From Macrobrachium rosenbergii (lineage: Eukaryota > Arthropoda > Malacostraca > Decapoda > Palaemonidae), in contig NC_089742.1 of assembly GCF_040412425.1 (NCBI RefSeq), positions 73,375,625 through 73,439,624 on the forward strand: DNA of 64,000 nt, given 5' to 3'. This document shows, piece after piece, positions 37,557 to 49,418 of the stretch (within the stretch, counting starts at the first letter, position 1; the number at the start of each line of letters is the position of its first letter). The translations under genes and the position numbers were made by a program. Below the pieces are notes generated by a model. It did not search any database, was not told where the DNA came from, and was given only the letters and a program-made list of their open reading frames with translations.

Positions 37557-38990
37557 CCTATACAGGAGTAATTCGGTTACTCGTGTCTATCCTGTGCCGC
37601 ATCTTCCACAAATCTCCACTCATCTCCTGCCTCTTTCTCATCGTTCTCATCTACGTAAGGCGTTGTCCTTCAACTCTTCTGGTGCCCACTGGAGGCAAAC
37701 TGACATTATCAGTACTATTCTTCCAGAGGTTGTGCGAAGGACACGTCCAAGCCATCCCCGACTCCCTTTCATCATTATCTCATTTGCGTGTGGACCGCCT
37801 GCAATCCTCATTGTGCTATTTTACTTCTAAATGCATTCTGCCATCTGACCCTTAATATCTACTTAGGCTTTACTTTCAAAGCGACGAAATCTTTAGTAAT
37901 ACAGATCGCACTAGACTTATGTAATATCTTACTTTCGTATGCAATGTCGGTCTATTTCAGTTCTAAATCCTCTTCACCCTGCTCATTATTTGAGTTGGCA
38001 TTCTTAGTTTTCACTAAATTCCAGCATAAGAGGACCCTCACTGAATAGCATTACTCGTAGATATCTGAAAGATCCAGACTCATTAGTCCTTTCTCCTTCT
38101 AATGTTAATTCATCCTTTGTGAATAATCTTTCCGCATTGCTGCTATTTTTCTCAGATCTATTTGAGTCTCATCCCTCTAGATGTATGATGCATTCTATTA
38201 TGCAAGCCTTGTAAATCTCGTGGCATTTTGCTAATCAAAATAGCATCATTTGTATATTTCTGTCGCCAGTCCAATGAATAAGAACGATAAACACATTGAA
38301 CGATGAGAAGCAAAGGTAAAATGATATTCCCTTGTAGAACTCTCAGGAAATCACTTGACAGGATAGTATCAACATTAACTTTATGTTATCTATTTAGTTC
38401 ATGGATAGTATCAGTAAATTTTATACATTTTTTCTTCCTCGTTTTTAATATTTTCTGTCTCATTTACATAAAATATCTGCAGAAATTAAACTTTTCTTTT
38501 TGCAAAGGAGATCAGTGTTTCCTTATTCTACAAGTGCATACCAGACTATTGGTCTGCGGACGCAGTCAAATGCCTTCATGTAATCAACAAAAGCCATTAA
38601 TAGGCCTTAACATCAACATTTTGTCTGTGCATCTCTTGCATTTTCTATATTCAGATTGTTCATCTCTAAGCTTTTTTAAAGTTGTTCTCCAACTTATTAA
38701 GAATAAGCTTACTGAATATTTTCTTTACAACTATCGTAGTGCATTGCCTCTATAGTTACTATATTCAGTCAGGTCACCTTTATTTTTTTTGGTACCTTAG
38801 CTATGATTTCAACTTCCCACTCATCAGGCTTGTTTCCTCATCTCATCTTCTCCAAAATAGTGCGATTGGTGCAAGATGGTGTCATTCCAGTTTCAGCTGA
38901 AATCATCTGTGTAGTGATTCCATGACAACATCTCTCAAGCTCCTTTATTACCGATTCCACTGAAAAACTGCGAATTCATTCAAATGCAGA
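37557..38990 (-). pseudogene. Decayed LINE with RTE-like reverse transcriptase
   Basis: Followed on the minus strand from 38990 down, scattered frames give GDLTEYSNYRGN (38780-38745), LRDEQSEYRKCKRCTDK (38671-38621), AFVDYMKAFDCVRRPIVW with the first catalytic aspartates (38595-38530), a decayed TNDAILISK at the second catalytic site (38252-38236; ADD has become TND), LEGERTNESGSFRYL (about 38070), and NEIMMKGSRGWLGRVLR (37795-37740). These come in the correct order for a LINE RT and C-terminus. Many stops and shifts show it is long dead. The clade, RTE or a relative, is tentative. Confidence 0.8.
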
Positions 38991-40160
38991 GTCTGGTCTT
39001 CATCGACTTCCGGTAAGGTAGATCAGTCAAACTAACCGAGTCGTACCAAAAATGTTCCTTCTTGAGTCAATCAACTTTTTCACGCTTTTTCTAACAAATC
39101 CTCATGTTGACTGGGGCTTTTCATTTTTTATTTTCATCTGTGGCATTTTCATTAATAATTCTGTGGGCTTTCCTAACACCAGTGCCACTCGCCCTGAATT
39201 GTGGAGAGGAAGACGTAAAAATGAAAGGACAGATGGGAACGAAATGGTTTTAACATCCGAAAAGTAAGGAAGAGTATGCAAAACGGATGGGTGGATGGCG
39301 CAGTACATGCAGAGTGTACAGCACTCTGATGGTAAGCCTTCTTTGCAAGTGCATGAAATGAATAACGTTGTGGAAGTTTCCTACACAAGGTGTTAACACG
39401 TGATTTACCAGTTTGAGTGGGAGTGCGATGAGATAGACGATTGCCTACCCGGCTCTGAAGAAATGGTTTGGCCCAGCTCTCTTCGAGAACTTTCTCGATA
39501 TTTCATCCTCAACGATTAGTCAACAATATTTTCTCATCATCATCGTCCTCCTCTGTACGTAACCACGACGTTAAATGCTGGAAAAGAAAATAATGAACTC
39601 GCCCAGTCTATATGGTCCTCAGTCTGACTGTCTATCTCAAGAAACAAAGTCAGGTAATGGCTAATGACATCAATTTCTCCTGGTTTTCGTGAAGATAGTA
39701 TGCAAAAGCATTAATAAAAATGTCCTAAAACTCTTGATTCACATCAAAGACATGAAACTGTGTAACTGACCAACGCTGAAATACAACTTATGTTAACTGA
39801 TTTCACAAGGTATTCGACTATATCTCCAATGATGATTTGTTGAACTGGCGTCACAACGTCATTGGTCATCGACAACTCCAAACATGAAGTTGATATCTTT
39901 TGGCATTAGAGCTATTCGGTGTCTATTTTAAAATGACCTAAATTGGCGTGGCTCAAATTTCAGCCAATAACTGATTACTCTCTTATTCAAAATAAATTTT
40001 AGTCAGCTTCACCTTTTAAAACTTTTTTGAGGCCGAGAAAATTGCAACCACATTGTCAGTTATATACTTGGAATAGTGTTAAAAACCATGTCCTCAACGG
40101 CATCTGATGGTTGTTTCTTCAGTCTCCCCTAAGCCCAAAACGTTGATTATAATATCCGAG
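38991..40160. other. About 1.2 kb without recognised features
   Basis: Frames at 39052-39267 and 39102-39388 show no motif. No repeat relation is seen. Confidence 0.4.
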
Positions 40161-40415
40161 ACATGACACATCCACCCTCCCCCTGCAAACCTGTTTGTCC
40201 GCCCCGGGTGGGGGGCGGGGTTGGTAGGGGATCGGGAAGGTAGGGGAGACGTGGCACATCCAACCTCCTCCAGCAAACCTGTTTGTCCACCCAGGGTGGG
40301 ATCGAGTAGGTAGGGGATTGGGAGGGTAGGGGAGACATGACATATCCACCCTCCTCCTGCAAACCTGTTTGTTCGCCCCAGGTGGGGCGGGGCAGCTAGG
40401 GGAGACATGGGGAGC
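40161..40415. repeat. Three-unit minisatellite, 86-88 bp, GC-rich
   Basis: The phrase GCAAACCTGTTTGT recurs at 40185, 40273 and 40359, each followed by a G-rich stretch ending GGTAGGGGAGACRTG. The overlapping minus-strand frames of 71-123 residues are translations of this repeat. Confidence 0.93.
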
Positions 40416-41442
40416 GCCAGGTTCGAGCGCAGCGTAGCGCACGCCATCAAGCTCGTTTCCTAATATTCTGTCTGAGGCATCTGCAGCCATTCCTAAATCC
40501 TCGTCTGACTAAAGTGAACCAAATCTTTTTTGGAGAGAGCAGCAGTAGTCCTTGCGTGTATTAAGGCAGCACTTCTGGGACTGACGTTTATTGTATCGGA
40601 AAATGACTCCCTGCACCCCCAGGAACTCCGTCTCATTTGCCCTCAGACCTGGTTGAGAGAGTCACATTTCTTTGTGGCCCTTAAGTGCTCTGTGGCCGGA
40701 TAATACATCTAGACTTTACATCAACCTCATCAAATTTTTTTTCTGTTTTTCTATACCAATGATGACCTAATATTGTATTTGATGATCTCCAATCACTTCT
40801 TATTTATTTATTTATTTATTTATTTATACAAATATTTAATGTCTTCTTATTTATTTATTTTTTCATTTATATAAATATTTATTTACATATTTATTTATTT
40901 ATTAATTGTTCACTTATTTTTTCATAAAGAAGATCAAGATCGAGCCCTCTCGACCTGCAGTGAATATAATCTTAATAAAAACGAACTCAATTCTTATATA
41001 TCATATCAGAGGTAATGGCATATATTATTTTTTCAGCCAAGTGGATTCACTTACTCTATAACCTACAGTTAGTTTGTGTGTGTCTGTTTATTGTGTGTGT
41101 GTGTGTGGGCCGGTTCCTGTTCCAAGCAAAACTAATGGCTGGAATAAAAAAATCAAATTATTTGTTCATTTCATGATAAATCAAACATCTTCAGCGCCAT
41201 TAAATTAAAATTGTCAGAGGGAGGAATTTTTTTTTATATGAACCCTTTGTCTCAATAGGAGAAAAAGAATAGCGGTAATTTTGAGTTGGCTACATTTTTA
41301 GACGTTTAATGAGAAGCGTTGCAACAACTCGATGAAAAAGGTAAAAAGATTCGGGAAAGGCAAGAAAAGGAAATAGCCCTCATAATACGCTATACAGCTC
41401 ACAATATTTATAAGTTATAGGAACGACTTTCATTATCTAGAA
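40416..41442. other. No recognised gene; TTTA-rich stretch
   Basis: (TTTA)n and related tetramers occupy 40798-40915, and a GT-rich stretch lies at 41075-41106. No gene is recognised. Confidence 0.5.
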
Positions 41443-41526
41443 CAGTGGTTCTCAACCGGGGGGGGGGAGGGAATTCCCCCATATGGTGAAAGGGTGCATG
41501 GGCCAAAAACAGGTTGAGAACCACTG
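41443..41526. mobile_element. 84-bp hAT-like MITE
   Basis: The ends are exact inverted repeats, CAGTGGTTCTCAACC at 41443-41457 and GGTTGAGAACCACTG at 41512-41526. This terminal sequence is characteristic of hAT elements of the Charlie/MER5 type. The flanks TCTAGAA (left) and TTCTAGAA (right, two bases away) look like a decayed 8-bp target duplication. There is no coding sequence. Confidence 0.9.
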
Positions 41527-41584
41527 AATTCTAGAAAGATAATGTCCAGCCTATTAAAAATTCAGTCAGGCAACAGTTTCATAC

Positions 41585-41587
<3 letters not shown>

Positions 41588-41633
<46 letters not shown>
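41588..41633. repeat. (GA)n microsatellite
   Basis: This is a pure GA tract of about 23 units. Confidence 0.97.
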
Positions 41634-41635
<2 letters not shown>

Positions 41636-42663
41636 GAACTGGGGCGATATAAATGGAGGTAAAGGTGTGTGTTTTGGGGGAGCTGCCTGACTCGATAAGT
41701 AGTAGATGTGAATGATGGAGTTCCTCCCGGAGGAGGCTGTAATGGCCTTCCTTCGTGTGATCGAAGTCAACCTTCATTTTAACCGCTGAGAGAGGACATA
41801 ACTTAAGAGCCCAAAAATGAACGAACACAAAAACGTTGGTTTTCGGTCGATATTTACGACAGACCGATGTATATTTGGGCTGTTTTGTGCTACAAGTGAT
41901 GGTGGCAAAATAAGGGGAAAGTGGTACACTCTTTAAACAAAAGAAAAATGCTGACAGAGGAAAGGTAGAAAAATAAACATGACGTTAGTCAAAATATTGA
42001 GAACAGAGTCATTTATATAAATGATAATTAAAACAACGTATTACTATTTGTTTAATAAATTTATTTGTTCTTCTTCTAATTAGTATTTAAAAGAGGGGAA
42101 ATAAAGTCAGGTGTACCACTCAGAAAGGCTTTCGACACATAAAAAAATAGCGAAGAAATCTTTTAGCGAAAACGAATTTGAACGAGAGCCAGTTAGAAGG
42201 TTTTCAACCAATTGGTCTAACGTTCGCAAAATGTTGCATTTGACCCTGTTAGCAGACAAACCGACCCAAAACAAATCTTCTTTGGAGGATGTTAAAATGG
42301 GGAAAACCCGAGTCAGAGTTTGAGGGGCCCTCATTGAACAGCTGGTAAAGACGACGTTAAGTGGTGCTACAATTTCTACAGGACCAACTAACAATGAAAT
42401 TCATAACCCAGTCACGAAGTGCAACTTTTCAACTGTAATCTTTACCTTTAAACAATCAAATATCCCAGGATAACTTATTTGCAGCAATGATCAGAGGAAC
42501 GAATGATCTTCAGTTAATTTTCTGCAAAAATCACCACGAAACGAGCAATCAACTTCAGTTGATCTGGTTCAGGCTTTCCATTTAAATTTCTCACTCTCAG
42601 AAGTAAGGAGTTTGTCTATCTTCTAACTCAAATTCAACCTGAAAAGAAATAATGACAAGTAAA
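41634..42663. other. No recognised gene
   Basis: Frames on both strands at 42107-42394 overlap and have no motif. No repeat is seen. Confidence 0.4.
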
Positions 42664-43046
42664 ATATGCGCCGAAGTTTCTTGAGCGCATTCGAGTTTTC
42701 TGTACAGCGCATAACACTGTATGAAGCTCTCAGCCACAGACCATGAAAATCTCATCCGCGGCCCATGAAACTTTCAGCCACTGCCCGATGGTGGGCTGTG
42801 TTGTTAGCACCTATAGCGGTACCATACACACGATCATGGCTAATTCAACCTTAAATAAAATAAAAACTACTGAGGCTAGAGGGCTGCAATTTGGTATGTT
42901 TGATGATTGGAGGGTGGATGATCAACATACCAATTTGCAGCTTTGTAGCCTCAGTAGTTTTTAAGATGGGAGGGCGGGCAGAAAAGGTGCGGACGGACAG
43001 ACAAATAGTCATCTCAATAGTTTTCTTTTACAGAAAACTAAAAAGG
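42664..43046 (+). mobile_element. Hairpin-rich repeat family H, copy 3
   Basis: The long hairpin (42862-42963) and terminal hairpin (43017-43040) are intact. The 5' hairpin is damaged (GCCGAAGTTTCTTGAGCGC). A GGCCCATGAAACTTTCAGCC phrase is partly duplicated near 42745-42780. It faces copy 4 at a distance of about 1.5 kb. Confidence 0.92.
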
Positions 43047-44511
43047 CAGCGATTTTTAAATGTGCGTATCTTGCCTAATGTATTTATGGTTCCATAAACA
43101 ATGAAAGTGAAACAAAACTAAATTGAAAATGGTAATGAAAGGCAATGAACACAAGACTACTGCTCGAGCTTTTTGATAATACTGGAATTCTAATGGATAT
43201 TTTCACAATCAATCTTCAAATCGTAATATTTTGAAAAACGCCATAATCAATCATGAGTGTACCTTCCAGAAAATAAAGTACCAACTATCTCCTATTTAAT
43301 GGGCCAACAGCAACAACACAACCTAATACACAAATTGTAAAAGATAATGTAAATATCGTTAACCATGCACACAACCTACAAGACTACAGGGTTATTTATA
43401 TACCATTAACTTCAATGAAGGTCAAACTCTTCAATATATATACAGTAAAAGACCCTTTTAGCTGAAGGTATGAAATATATCTATATACTAGTCACAAAAC
43501 AGTACTAATTACCAAACAACTCGAATTGCACACTGCCAGTGCAACACCAGAGTTACTGAACAACGAAAATAAAGTAAAAAAAAGAAAAGATACACTTTAT
43601 TCTGCAAGGAAAAATGAACATGAAATCCAAAATAGTTTGACCATAATTCATAATTATGCACGTTGATTAGGTAGTAAATAATCAATGGAGGTAATTCATA
43701 ATTATGCACATTGATTAGGTAGTAAATACTATAAGGTAAGGCTCACGCTCACAATAAAAATGCTAATTTTGCAATACGATGATAAACATGACCTTCAGAA
43801 TAGTGTGATAATCCCAAGAATGCATGATAATAAAAACCAACGCGACTAGATAAAGCTAAATTTTGTCGGAATAGTTCTAGACGTTACAGTTTTTACACAA
43901 AAGATTATTCCGATGAAAAATTATAGACTTCTTCATAGAACAATTAGTGAACTACCAACACACACACTACCTATGGGATGAATAACCGAATTCTTCAAGG
44001 AAAAAGTTAATTGCAGATCGAATGTTGAAATTTAAGCTGAACAACAAACCAGTCTAACCAATGTGACTTTTTTTAACTACGTCATGATGATAAGTGAACC
44101 ATGATGACAGATTATTAGCGATTATGTGTTTCCCCACACATCTTCCGTTATAAAAATCTTATGGTTAAGCCTGTAAATTACTAAACAATAATCCAATAAA
44201 TATACAACAAAAATACTCTCAAAATCTAAATACTATTGCTGCAAAAAATAGTCCCAGATTCTGGAATGTCGTCTTATTTTTGTGGCTAATTGCCAGTGGA
44301 AGTGTTGAATAGGGTTCATTCTTTCTCTTTACAGGAGGAAGAGGCAGGACTTTGCGTTGCAGCTAGAAAGGTGAACTGGTTGCTAGTTCACAGAGAGTTA
44401 TGATTCCATTTTCATGTAACCTTAACCTTCAGGTAACATAATCAACTTCCGTATGAATATTTGCAGTCGATAAAGGACCTACCCTCATTGCCGAAACCTC
44501 TTAGACTTAGA
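43047..44511. other. No recognised gene; small tandem duplication
   Basis: TTCATAATTATGCAC is repeated with a 49-bp period at 43648 and 43697, together with GATTAGGTAGTAAAT. The rest is AT-rich and unassigned. Confidence 0.5.
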
Positions 44512-44890
44512 TTTAGTTTTCTGTAAAAGAAACTACTGAGATGGCTATTTGACTGTCCGTCCGCACTTTCTCTGTCCGCCCTCAGATCTTAAAAACTACT
44601 GAGGCTAGAGGGCTGCAAATTGGTATGTTGACATCATCCACCCTCCAATCATCAAACATACCAAATTGCAGACTCTCTAGCGTCAGTAGTTTTTATTTTT
44701 ATTAAGGTTAAAGTTAGCCACAATCGTGCGTCTGGCACCGCTATAGGTGCCAACAACACAGGCCACCACCGGGGCGAAGCTGAAAGTTTCATGGGCCGCT
44801 GCTGAAAGTTTCATGGGCCGTGGCTGAGAGTTTCATAAAGTATTATACGCTGTACAGAAAACTGACTTTCAAGTCATCAAGAAATCGAAT
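44512..44890 (-). mobile_element. Hairpin-rich repeat family H, copy 4
   Basis: This is in minus orientation. The terminal hairpin is at 44514-44536 and the long hairpin at 44590-44697. The phrase GAAAGTTTCATGGGCCG occurs twice in tandem (44783 and 44804), mirroring the duplication in copy 3. The 5' end is lost. Confidence 0.9.
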
Positions 44891-45769
44891 CAAATCTTCT
44901 CGGATACTGTAAATTTTCCCATTCTAAGGAATATTGTTAAAATCTCTTCTGATCATCAACCCTGGCTTGACAATTCATGTAGAAGAACAAATCATTAACA
45001 GAAAGTTTGAAGCGACTCCAAAGCCTGTCTTTTTCTTTAAATCTAACTACCTAGTAATCCATTCCACTGGAAAAAAATGTATTTTCAGGCAACATGTGGC
45101 ACAAGATAAGCCTAAATTAACAAGAGCAATAAAATAAGAACTTGCTTTTCAGGTTGTGACTGGACACTGTTCAACCACCTTGAGGGCAGAGCCTGATATA
45201 TGCCATCTTGAGCCACGTTCCATCAGATTTGCTTTTCGATTGAAGGACGTTACTATGATCCTAACCAGATCCAGATGGATTATCTACTATTTTATTTAAG
45301 ATGTCCAGGGACTTGCTCTCAAACTTTCCTAGTTGCAGTTTTCCTAGCGATCGAAAGTGATGCAATACATCTTTTCCCCAAAAATACTGCATGTTTGGTA
45401 ACTACAATAATTACAGGGCAACCCTCATTCATATGATGCTGTTCAAAGTTGCGGAAAAATCTATTCAGAATCTAGAAACATTATTGCCTACAAAAACAGT
45501 TCGGTATTTGTGACGCTAAACCTGAAAGCTACTGTTCAAGACATCAATGACGATGGATATGGATCCAGGTTTGATCAAACTGCCTTTAGCATTACCCTCA
45601 GCTGGGTTAATAAGGAAGTTCCCATATAAAGTACATGGTGTGAGGAAAAAAAAAAAAAAAAAAAAAGTACAGTTGTATTAACCTGAAGAGAAAAATGAAG
45701 GATTAACTGAATCAGCACCCTGACCTCTTTCTCTCTCCCTCTTTATAAATACGCACACACACACACACC
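44891..45769. other. No recognised gene; poly(A) and (CA)n
   Basis: A poly(A) run lies at 45647-45666 and (CA)n at 45752-45768. A plus-strand 67-residue frame at 44934 has no motif. The (CA)n abuts the 3' end of the third Penelope-like copy. Confidence 0.5.
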
Positions 45770-45833
45770 AAATCGGGGGAGGAGAAGACATATCCCAGAA
45801 GTCTTTAAAATGTCTTATTAAAAACACATGGCG

Positions 45834-45868
45834 CGACGTTTCAAGACTACCGTCTCATTCTCAGGCTA
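45834..45868 (-). ncRNA. Hammerhead-like motif in Penelope copy 3
   Basis: On the minus strand CCTGAGAATG is followed by a stem AGAC/GTCT with loop GGTA, then TTGAAACGTCGCGCC. The stem is kept while its loop differs from the copies at 2.9 and 4.9 kb, and the GAAAC box is unchanged, which suggests constraint on structure. Confidence 0.45.
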
Positions 45869-46122
45869 AAAAGGGACCAACATAAAATTAATACTAGTGC
45901 TAATCGGTTAAAAAAAAAAGTTTATAAAAGTTATAAAAATCTACATGGGAGCACAACCAGACCAGCAGAACACACGAGAGGTACAAAGGTACCGAAGAAG
46001 GCTGGGCGTTTAAGTGGGGAACTGCCCGTTTTATAAATAATGGCTCTAAAATTGTCAACATTTGGTGGTTCGGCGTCCTGCCCAGAATTTTAAAATCTTT
46101 GTACTGGATATTATGTTTGCAT

Positions 46123-46150
46123 TTGTTGTTGTTGTTGTTGTTGTTGTTGT
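46123..46150 (-). repeat. (CAA)9 expansion inside the GIY-YIG domain
   Basis: The tract sits exactly where the other copies read AKRCK. It adds nine triplets and one extra base, so the parts before and after are in different frames: Gln-rich in one, Asn-rich in the other. Confidence 0.9.
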
Positions 46151-46549
46151 TTTGCATGGTCTCGGCTATTAGAGAACTCCGGATTATTTAACTTGACACC
46201 AGTTCGATAACTGACGCCCTTATGACGATCGATTCGCACCTTTAACAACCTCAGTGTCGATCCCACGTAAGTCCCCAGACTAGAATGGAGAGCCTTGAGA
46301 AAATGTGTATAATTCGTGTGAAAGAAATTTTAAAGGAAAGAATTTGATAGTCTATGTATTGGTTCAGAGAAGAGGCAAGAGCATGCCGATATATGTAACT
46401 GTGAGATGAAAACCGGCTGAAGGTATTATCTGATCGTTATCTAATTGAGGGAAACACTGTCGTTTCACTTACAGCAAAGTCAGACAGGCAGTAATTTCAA
46501 AATAACTGTACAGCTAATTAAGAAAGTGAGTCAGACAAGGAAGGAGTTA

Positions 46550-46880
46550 GTTGACCAAATAGGGAGAAAATAGAGAAATATGGGCTAGGGTTAAAGACAG
46601 AAAACAAGTGAATGTAAGTAAAGGGATGGACCAGTGTTAGGCAATGGTTTCGTCGTGTGGATAGAACTGAGGACGGTAGTTTGGTGAAATGGTAAACATG
46701 TAGTAAGTGCTGGAAGGAAGGAGGAGAGGGAGACCTAGAAAGGGATGGATAGATGGAGTGAAAGTAGTATCGGAGAGAGAAGCCTTAGCATCCAGTTAGT
46801 GAAAGCGTGCGATTCAGCAGTTGAAGTGCGAATGTAGCAGTGACTCTCTTGGGAGCCAAAACCTGTTATGGGGAACGGCT
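46550..46880 (+). pseudogene. LINE C-terminal relic
   Basis: Frames at 46637-46800 read RQWFRRVDRTEDGSLVKW and then GMDRW and GERSLSIQ. This follows the WFGHVERM...RGRP...WMDGVK block found at the C-terminus of many LINE proteins. It is interrupted by stops and shifts. No RT core is present nearby. Confidence 0.6.
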
Positions 46881-47516
46881 TAATGTTAAAAAAAATGTAT
46901 GTAACAATAATGGAAGAGATCTGTGGAAATATGAGACGAATGGCAAAATTTAAAACTGCAATTTAAAAAAAACTAACTCAATCCAGAAGCAATGATGATG
47001 CATTTATGAACCTTATAAAATTTTACTGCTTATTATGATTTCTATTAGCAAAATACTGAAATCAAGAATGTAATAAAATAGAAACATCTTAAAATAAACA
47101 GAGGTGAAAAACGAGAAAACTAAACCCCAGACAGCATACGAACTTCAAAAATCAATCGTTGAACTGAGTTATTCTTTTATGATCATATCAGAAAAGAATA
47201 CTTTTTCCTTTCAAGGCGAGTACCTTGAGCACTGATTTATCTAGAACCTAGAATCCTCACTAGGCTAGAACAGACTTGTAGTTCAGCATGTTAAAAAATG
47301 GCACAAATGCTGCCTTTCTTAACTATCTATTCGTAATAAGCGACCTCAAAAATGTTCCCAGATGCCAAAATTTGATTGCCATGAAGATTTTCCACGTACG
47401 TGGCAAGTATTACATCAATGAACATATGAAATATTTGGAAAGGTGGATTTTTGAGAACTGAACCCAGGTTAAATTAACCAACAAAAGTCCCATAATTCTG
47501 TTGAAAACAGTAACAA
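46881..47516. other. No recognised gene
   Basis: This is AT-rich sequence with no feature I can support. Confidence 0.4.
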
Positions 47517-47715
47517 AAGTTAAGTATGCCTTAGTTTAACCAGACCACAGAGATTAAAGACAGTATAACCTTATTTTACGTGGCTAAGAACCAAACTAGC
47601 AACAGGACCTACAGCTTATTGTGGATTCGACATACAAAACGAATTTCTATCAGAAATATTCTAATTCTTAGGAGACAGGCACATGCTAACCAGTTATCGA
47701 CCCACAATGAGGAAC
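47517..47715 (-). mobile_element. SINE family A, copy 4, degraded
   Basis: The order of family A is kept (TTAGTTTAACCAGACCAC, ACGTGGCTAAGAACCAA, GGACCTACAGCTTATTGTGG, GAATTTCTATCAG), but with several internal deletions. The head is hardly recognisable. This is the oldest-looking copy. Confidence 0.82.
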
Positions 47716-48394
47716 TAGTACACGAGCAGAGAGCGAAAGTATTTAAAACAGAACACAATTAATACTGTGTAATAAATGACATTACAGAATAAGGAAACAA
47801 AGTAAAGGATGCTTGAAAAAGAATCAAACAGAGATATAAATGCTCATAACCTCTGAATGTGTTACCGCTTAACAAAACTTTTGTCAAACTGTTTCAGAAA
47901 CATTCTATGTACCATAAAAATATTGATGAACAAACAGCAGCCACAAACAACCAAACTCCACTCTGGGAATCTGGCATCTGAGAATCTGTTACAGCTGTGA
48001 CTGGAATAGTTTATAAAATGTTTTTGAAGCATTTCCCAAACCGTTCCATTTATATATACAAAAAATTGTCATTTCAACCTTTTGCCGCTGGCTCCAGGGG
48101 TGGCGGACGTACTCGATGTGTTCGAATATTCGCATGACTCGTCAGGCATGTTACCAGCATATGTTTACTTACGTGCTGATTCGTATAATGCATTCCACTG
48201 GTGCTACAAAAGGGAATGTTTATTTATTTTTCTTTGTAATTACTTCAGTTTTCTAAACACTGAACTTTGTAAATATTTTGTCAACACCTTACTCCTTTTG
48301 ACTTGTCTATGTTTTGGTCATCTGTATATCAGATGTTTTATGCTATGATTTTCACTTCTTTTATACATTATTTGACTCATGATTTTGCATCTCT
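47716..48394. other. No recognised gene
   Basis: A plus-strand frame at 48082-48348 (88 residues) has no known domain. Its first 40 residues are not low in complexity, so a coding relic cannot be excluded. Confidence 0.35.
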
Positions 48395-48727
48395 TCTAAA
48401 AAAAACTTCTGTCTCTTTCATTGTACATAAAATTGAGCGACAATAATTGCATAACTTATTGAGAGCCTTATGCGAAAGAAGGACTTGAATCGTTATTGTG
48501 AATCTCAATGGATGACCAACCGGAAACAAAAGTGGAGAAAATATGCTTCCGGTTTCTTACTCTTCCATGGGCATCACACTGTTTAAATCTGTTTCCGGTT
48601 GGTTATCCATCGAGATTCACAATAATGATTCAAGTCCTTCTTTCGCATAAGGCTCTCAATAAGTTATGCAATTATTGTTGCTCAGTTTTATGTACAATGA
48701 AAGAAAGTGACAGAAGTTTTTTCTTAG
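48395..48727. mobile_element. Foldback element, arms about 135 bp
   Basis: The left arm (48395-48530) has TTATGCGAAAGAAGGACTTG and the right arm (48589-48727) has CAAGTCCTTCTTTCGCATAA. The arms are highly similar, with few changes over 135 bp. The 58-bp spacer contains another partial match (CTTCCGGTTTC). The reading frame at 48508-48807 is the arm plus flank and not a gene. Confidence 0.92.
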
Positions 48728-49138
48728 AAGCGATGCATGTTATCTCTACAAGAACCGAATGGCGTCGTGAGCAAGCAAATATTCCAAAACAGATAAAATA
48801 TCAGTAAAGAAAGCGACCGAGAAACAGCATAATTTTCTTTGGCGATCACATCGCATAGTCATTTCAGCATCATCAGACCTTTTGCAGACATGAAAAAGAG
48901 AATGACAGGCCAAGACCTGAATGCAAGTGGAACTGTTTAATCTCCCTGGAACTTAGTATTCCATTAAAAAATGCATTAGGATAAAAGATGTCTTTGTTTA
49001 TCCTTCCTTCGCTTGAATTCCAGAGTAATTTGGCGGGATGTTTTGCTTCTTCTTGGAGGCCACGCAGCCAAAGGTGCTTCAAAAGTCAATTCGTGCACAG
49101 GATGCCCAGAGTACACTGATTTATTGAACTGAACATTG
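48728..49138. other. No recognised gene
   Basis: I see no feature. GGATGCCCAGAGTACACTGA at 49101 resembles ACGATGCCCAGAATACACT at 30177, a possible short repeat. Confidence 0.4.
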
Positions 49139-49418
49139 AATTTAGGTCATTCAGCGCTGAAGCGGAAACTGACAGTCAAAGGTTTGAAAGGTGTAACAGG
49201 AGGAAAACCTCGCAGTTGCACAATGAATTAATTGTTAGGAGAGGGTGGAAAGTAAGATGGAACAAAGAGATTATGAAAGGAGGTACAGTAAAAGGAACGA
49301 AAGGGGTTGCAGCTAGGGGCCGAAGGGATGCTGCAGAGAACCTTAAGTAATGCCTACAGCGCACCATGTGGGGTGCACTGATGGCACTACCCCGCCCCCC
49401 CCTACGGGGACACCGATT
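49139..49418 (-). mobile_element. Retroposon family R, copy 1
   Basis: This matches 57050-57307 closely (GGTTTGAAAGGTGTAACAGG; GGGGTTGCAGCTAGGGGCCG). Its left part is shorter than in copy 2. The orientation is inferred from the tail of copy 2. There is no coding frame and no clear polymerase III box. Confidence 0.85.

Larger units (their letters stand above)
45770..46290 (-). mobile_element. Penelope-like element copy 3, 3' fragment
   Basis: On the minus strand from 46290 it reads TYVGSTLRLLKVRID and VSYRTGVKLNNPEFSN (GIY-YIG domain), then a (CAA)n tract, then KCKHNIQYKDFKILGR and ILEPLFIKRAVP, then the 3' region. It is about half diverged from the copies at 2.8-4.9 kb at the protein level but in the same order. 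It ends beside a (CA)n tract. Confidence 0.88.

Noticed and set aside
40094..40490. Three overlapping frames of 71-123 residues on the minus strand
   Set aside because: They are translations of the 86-88-bp minisatellite and lack any known domain.
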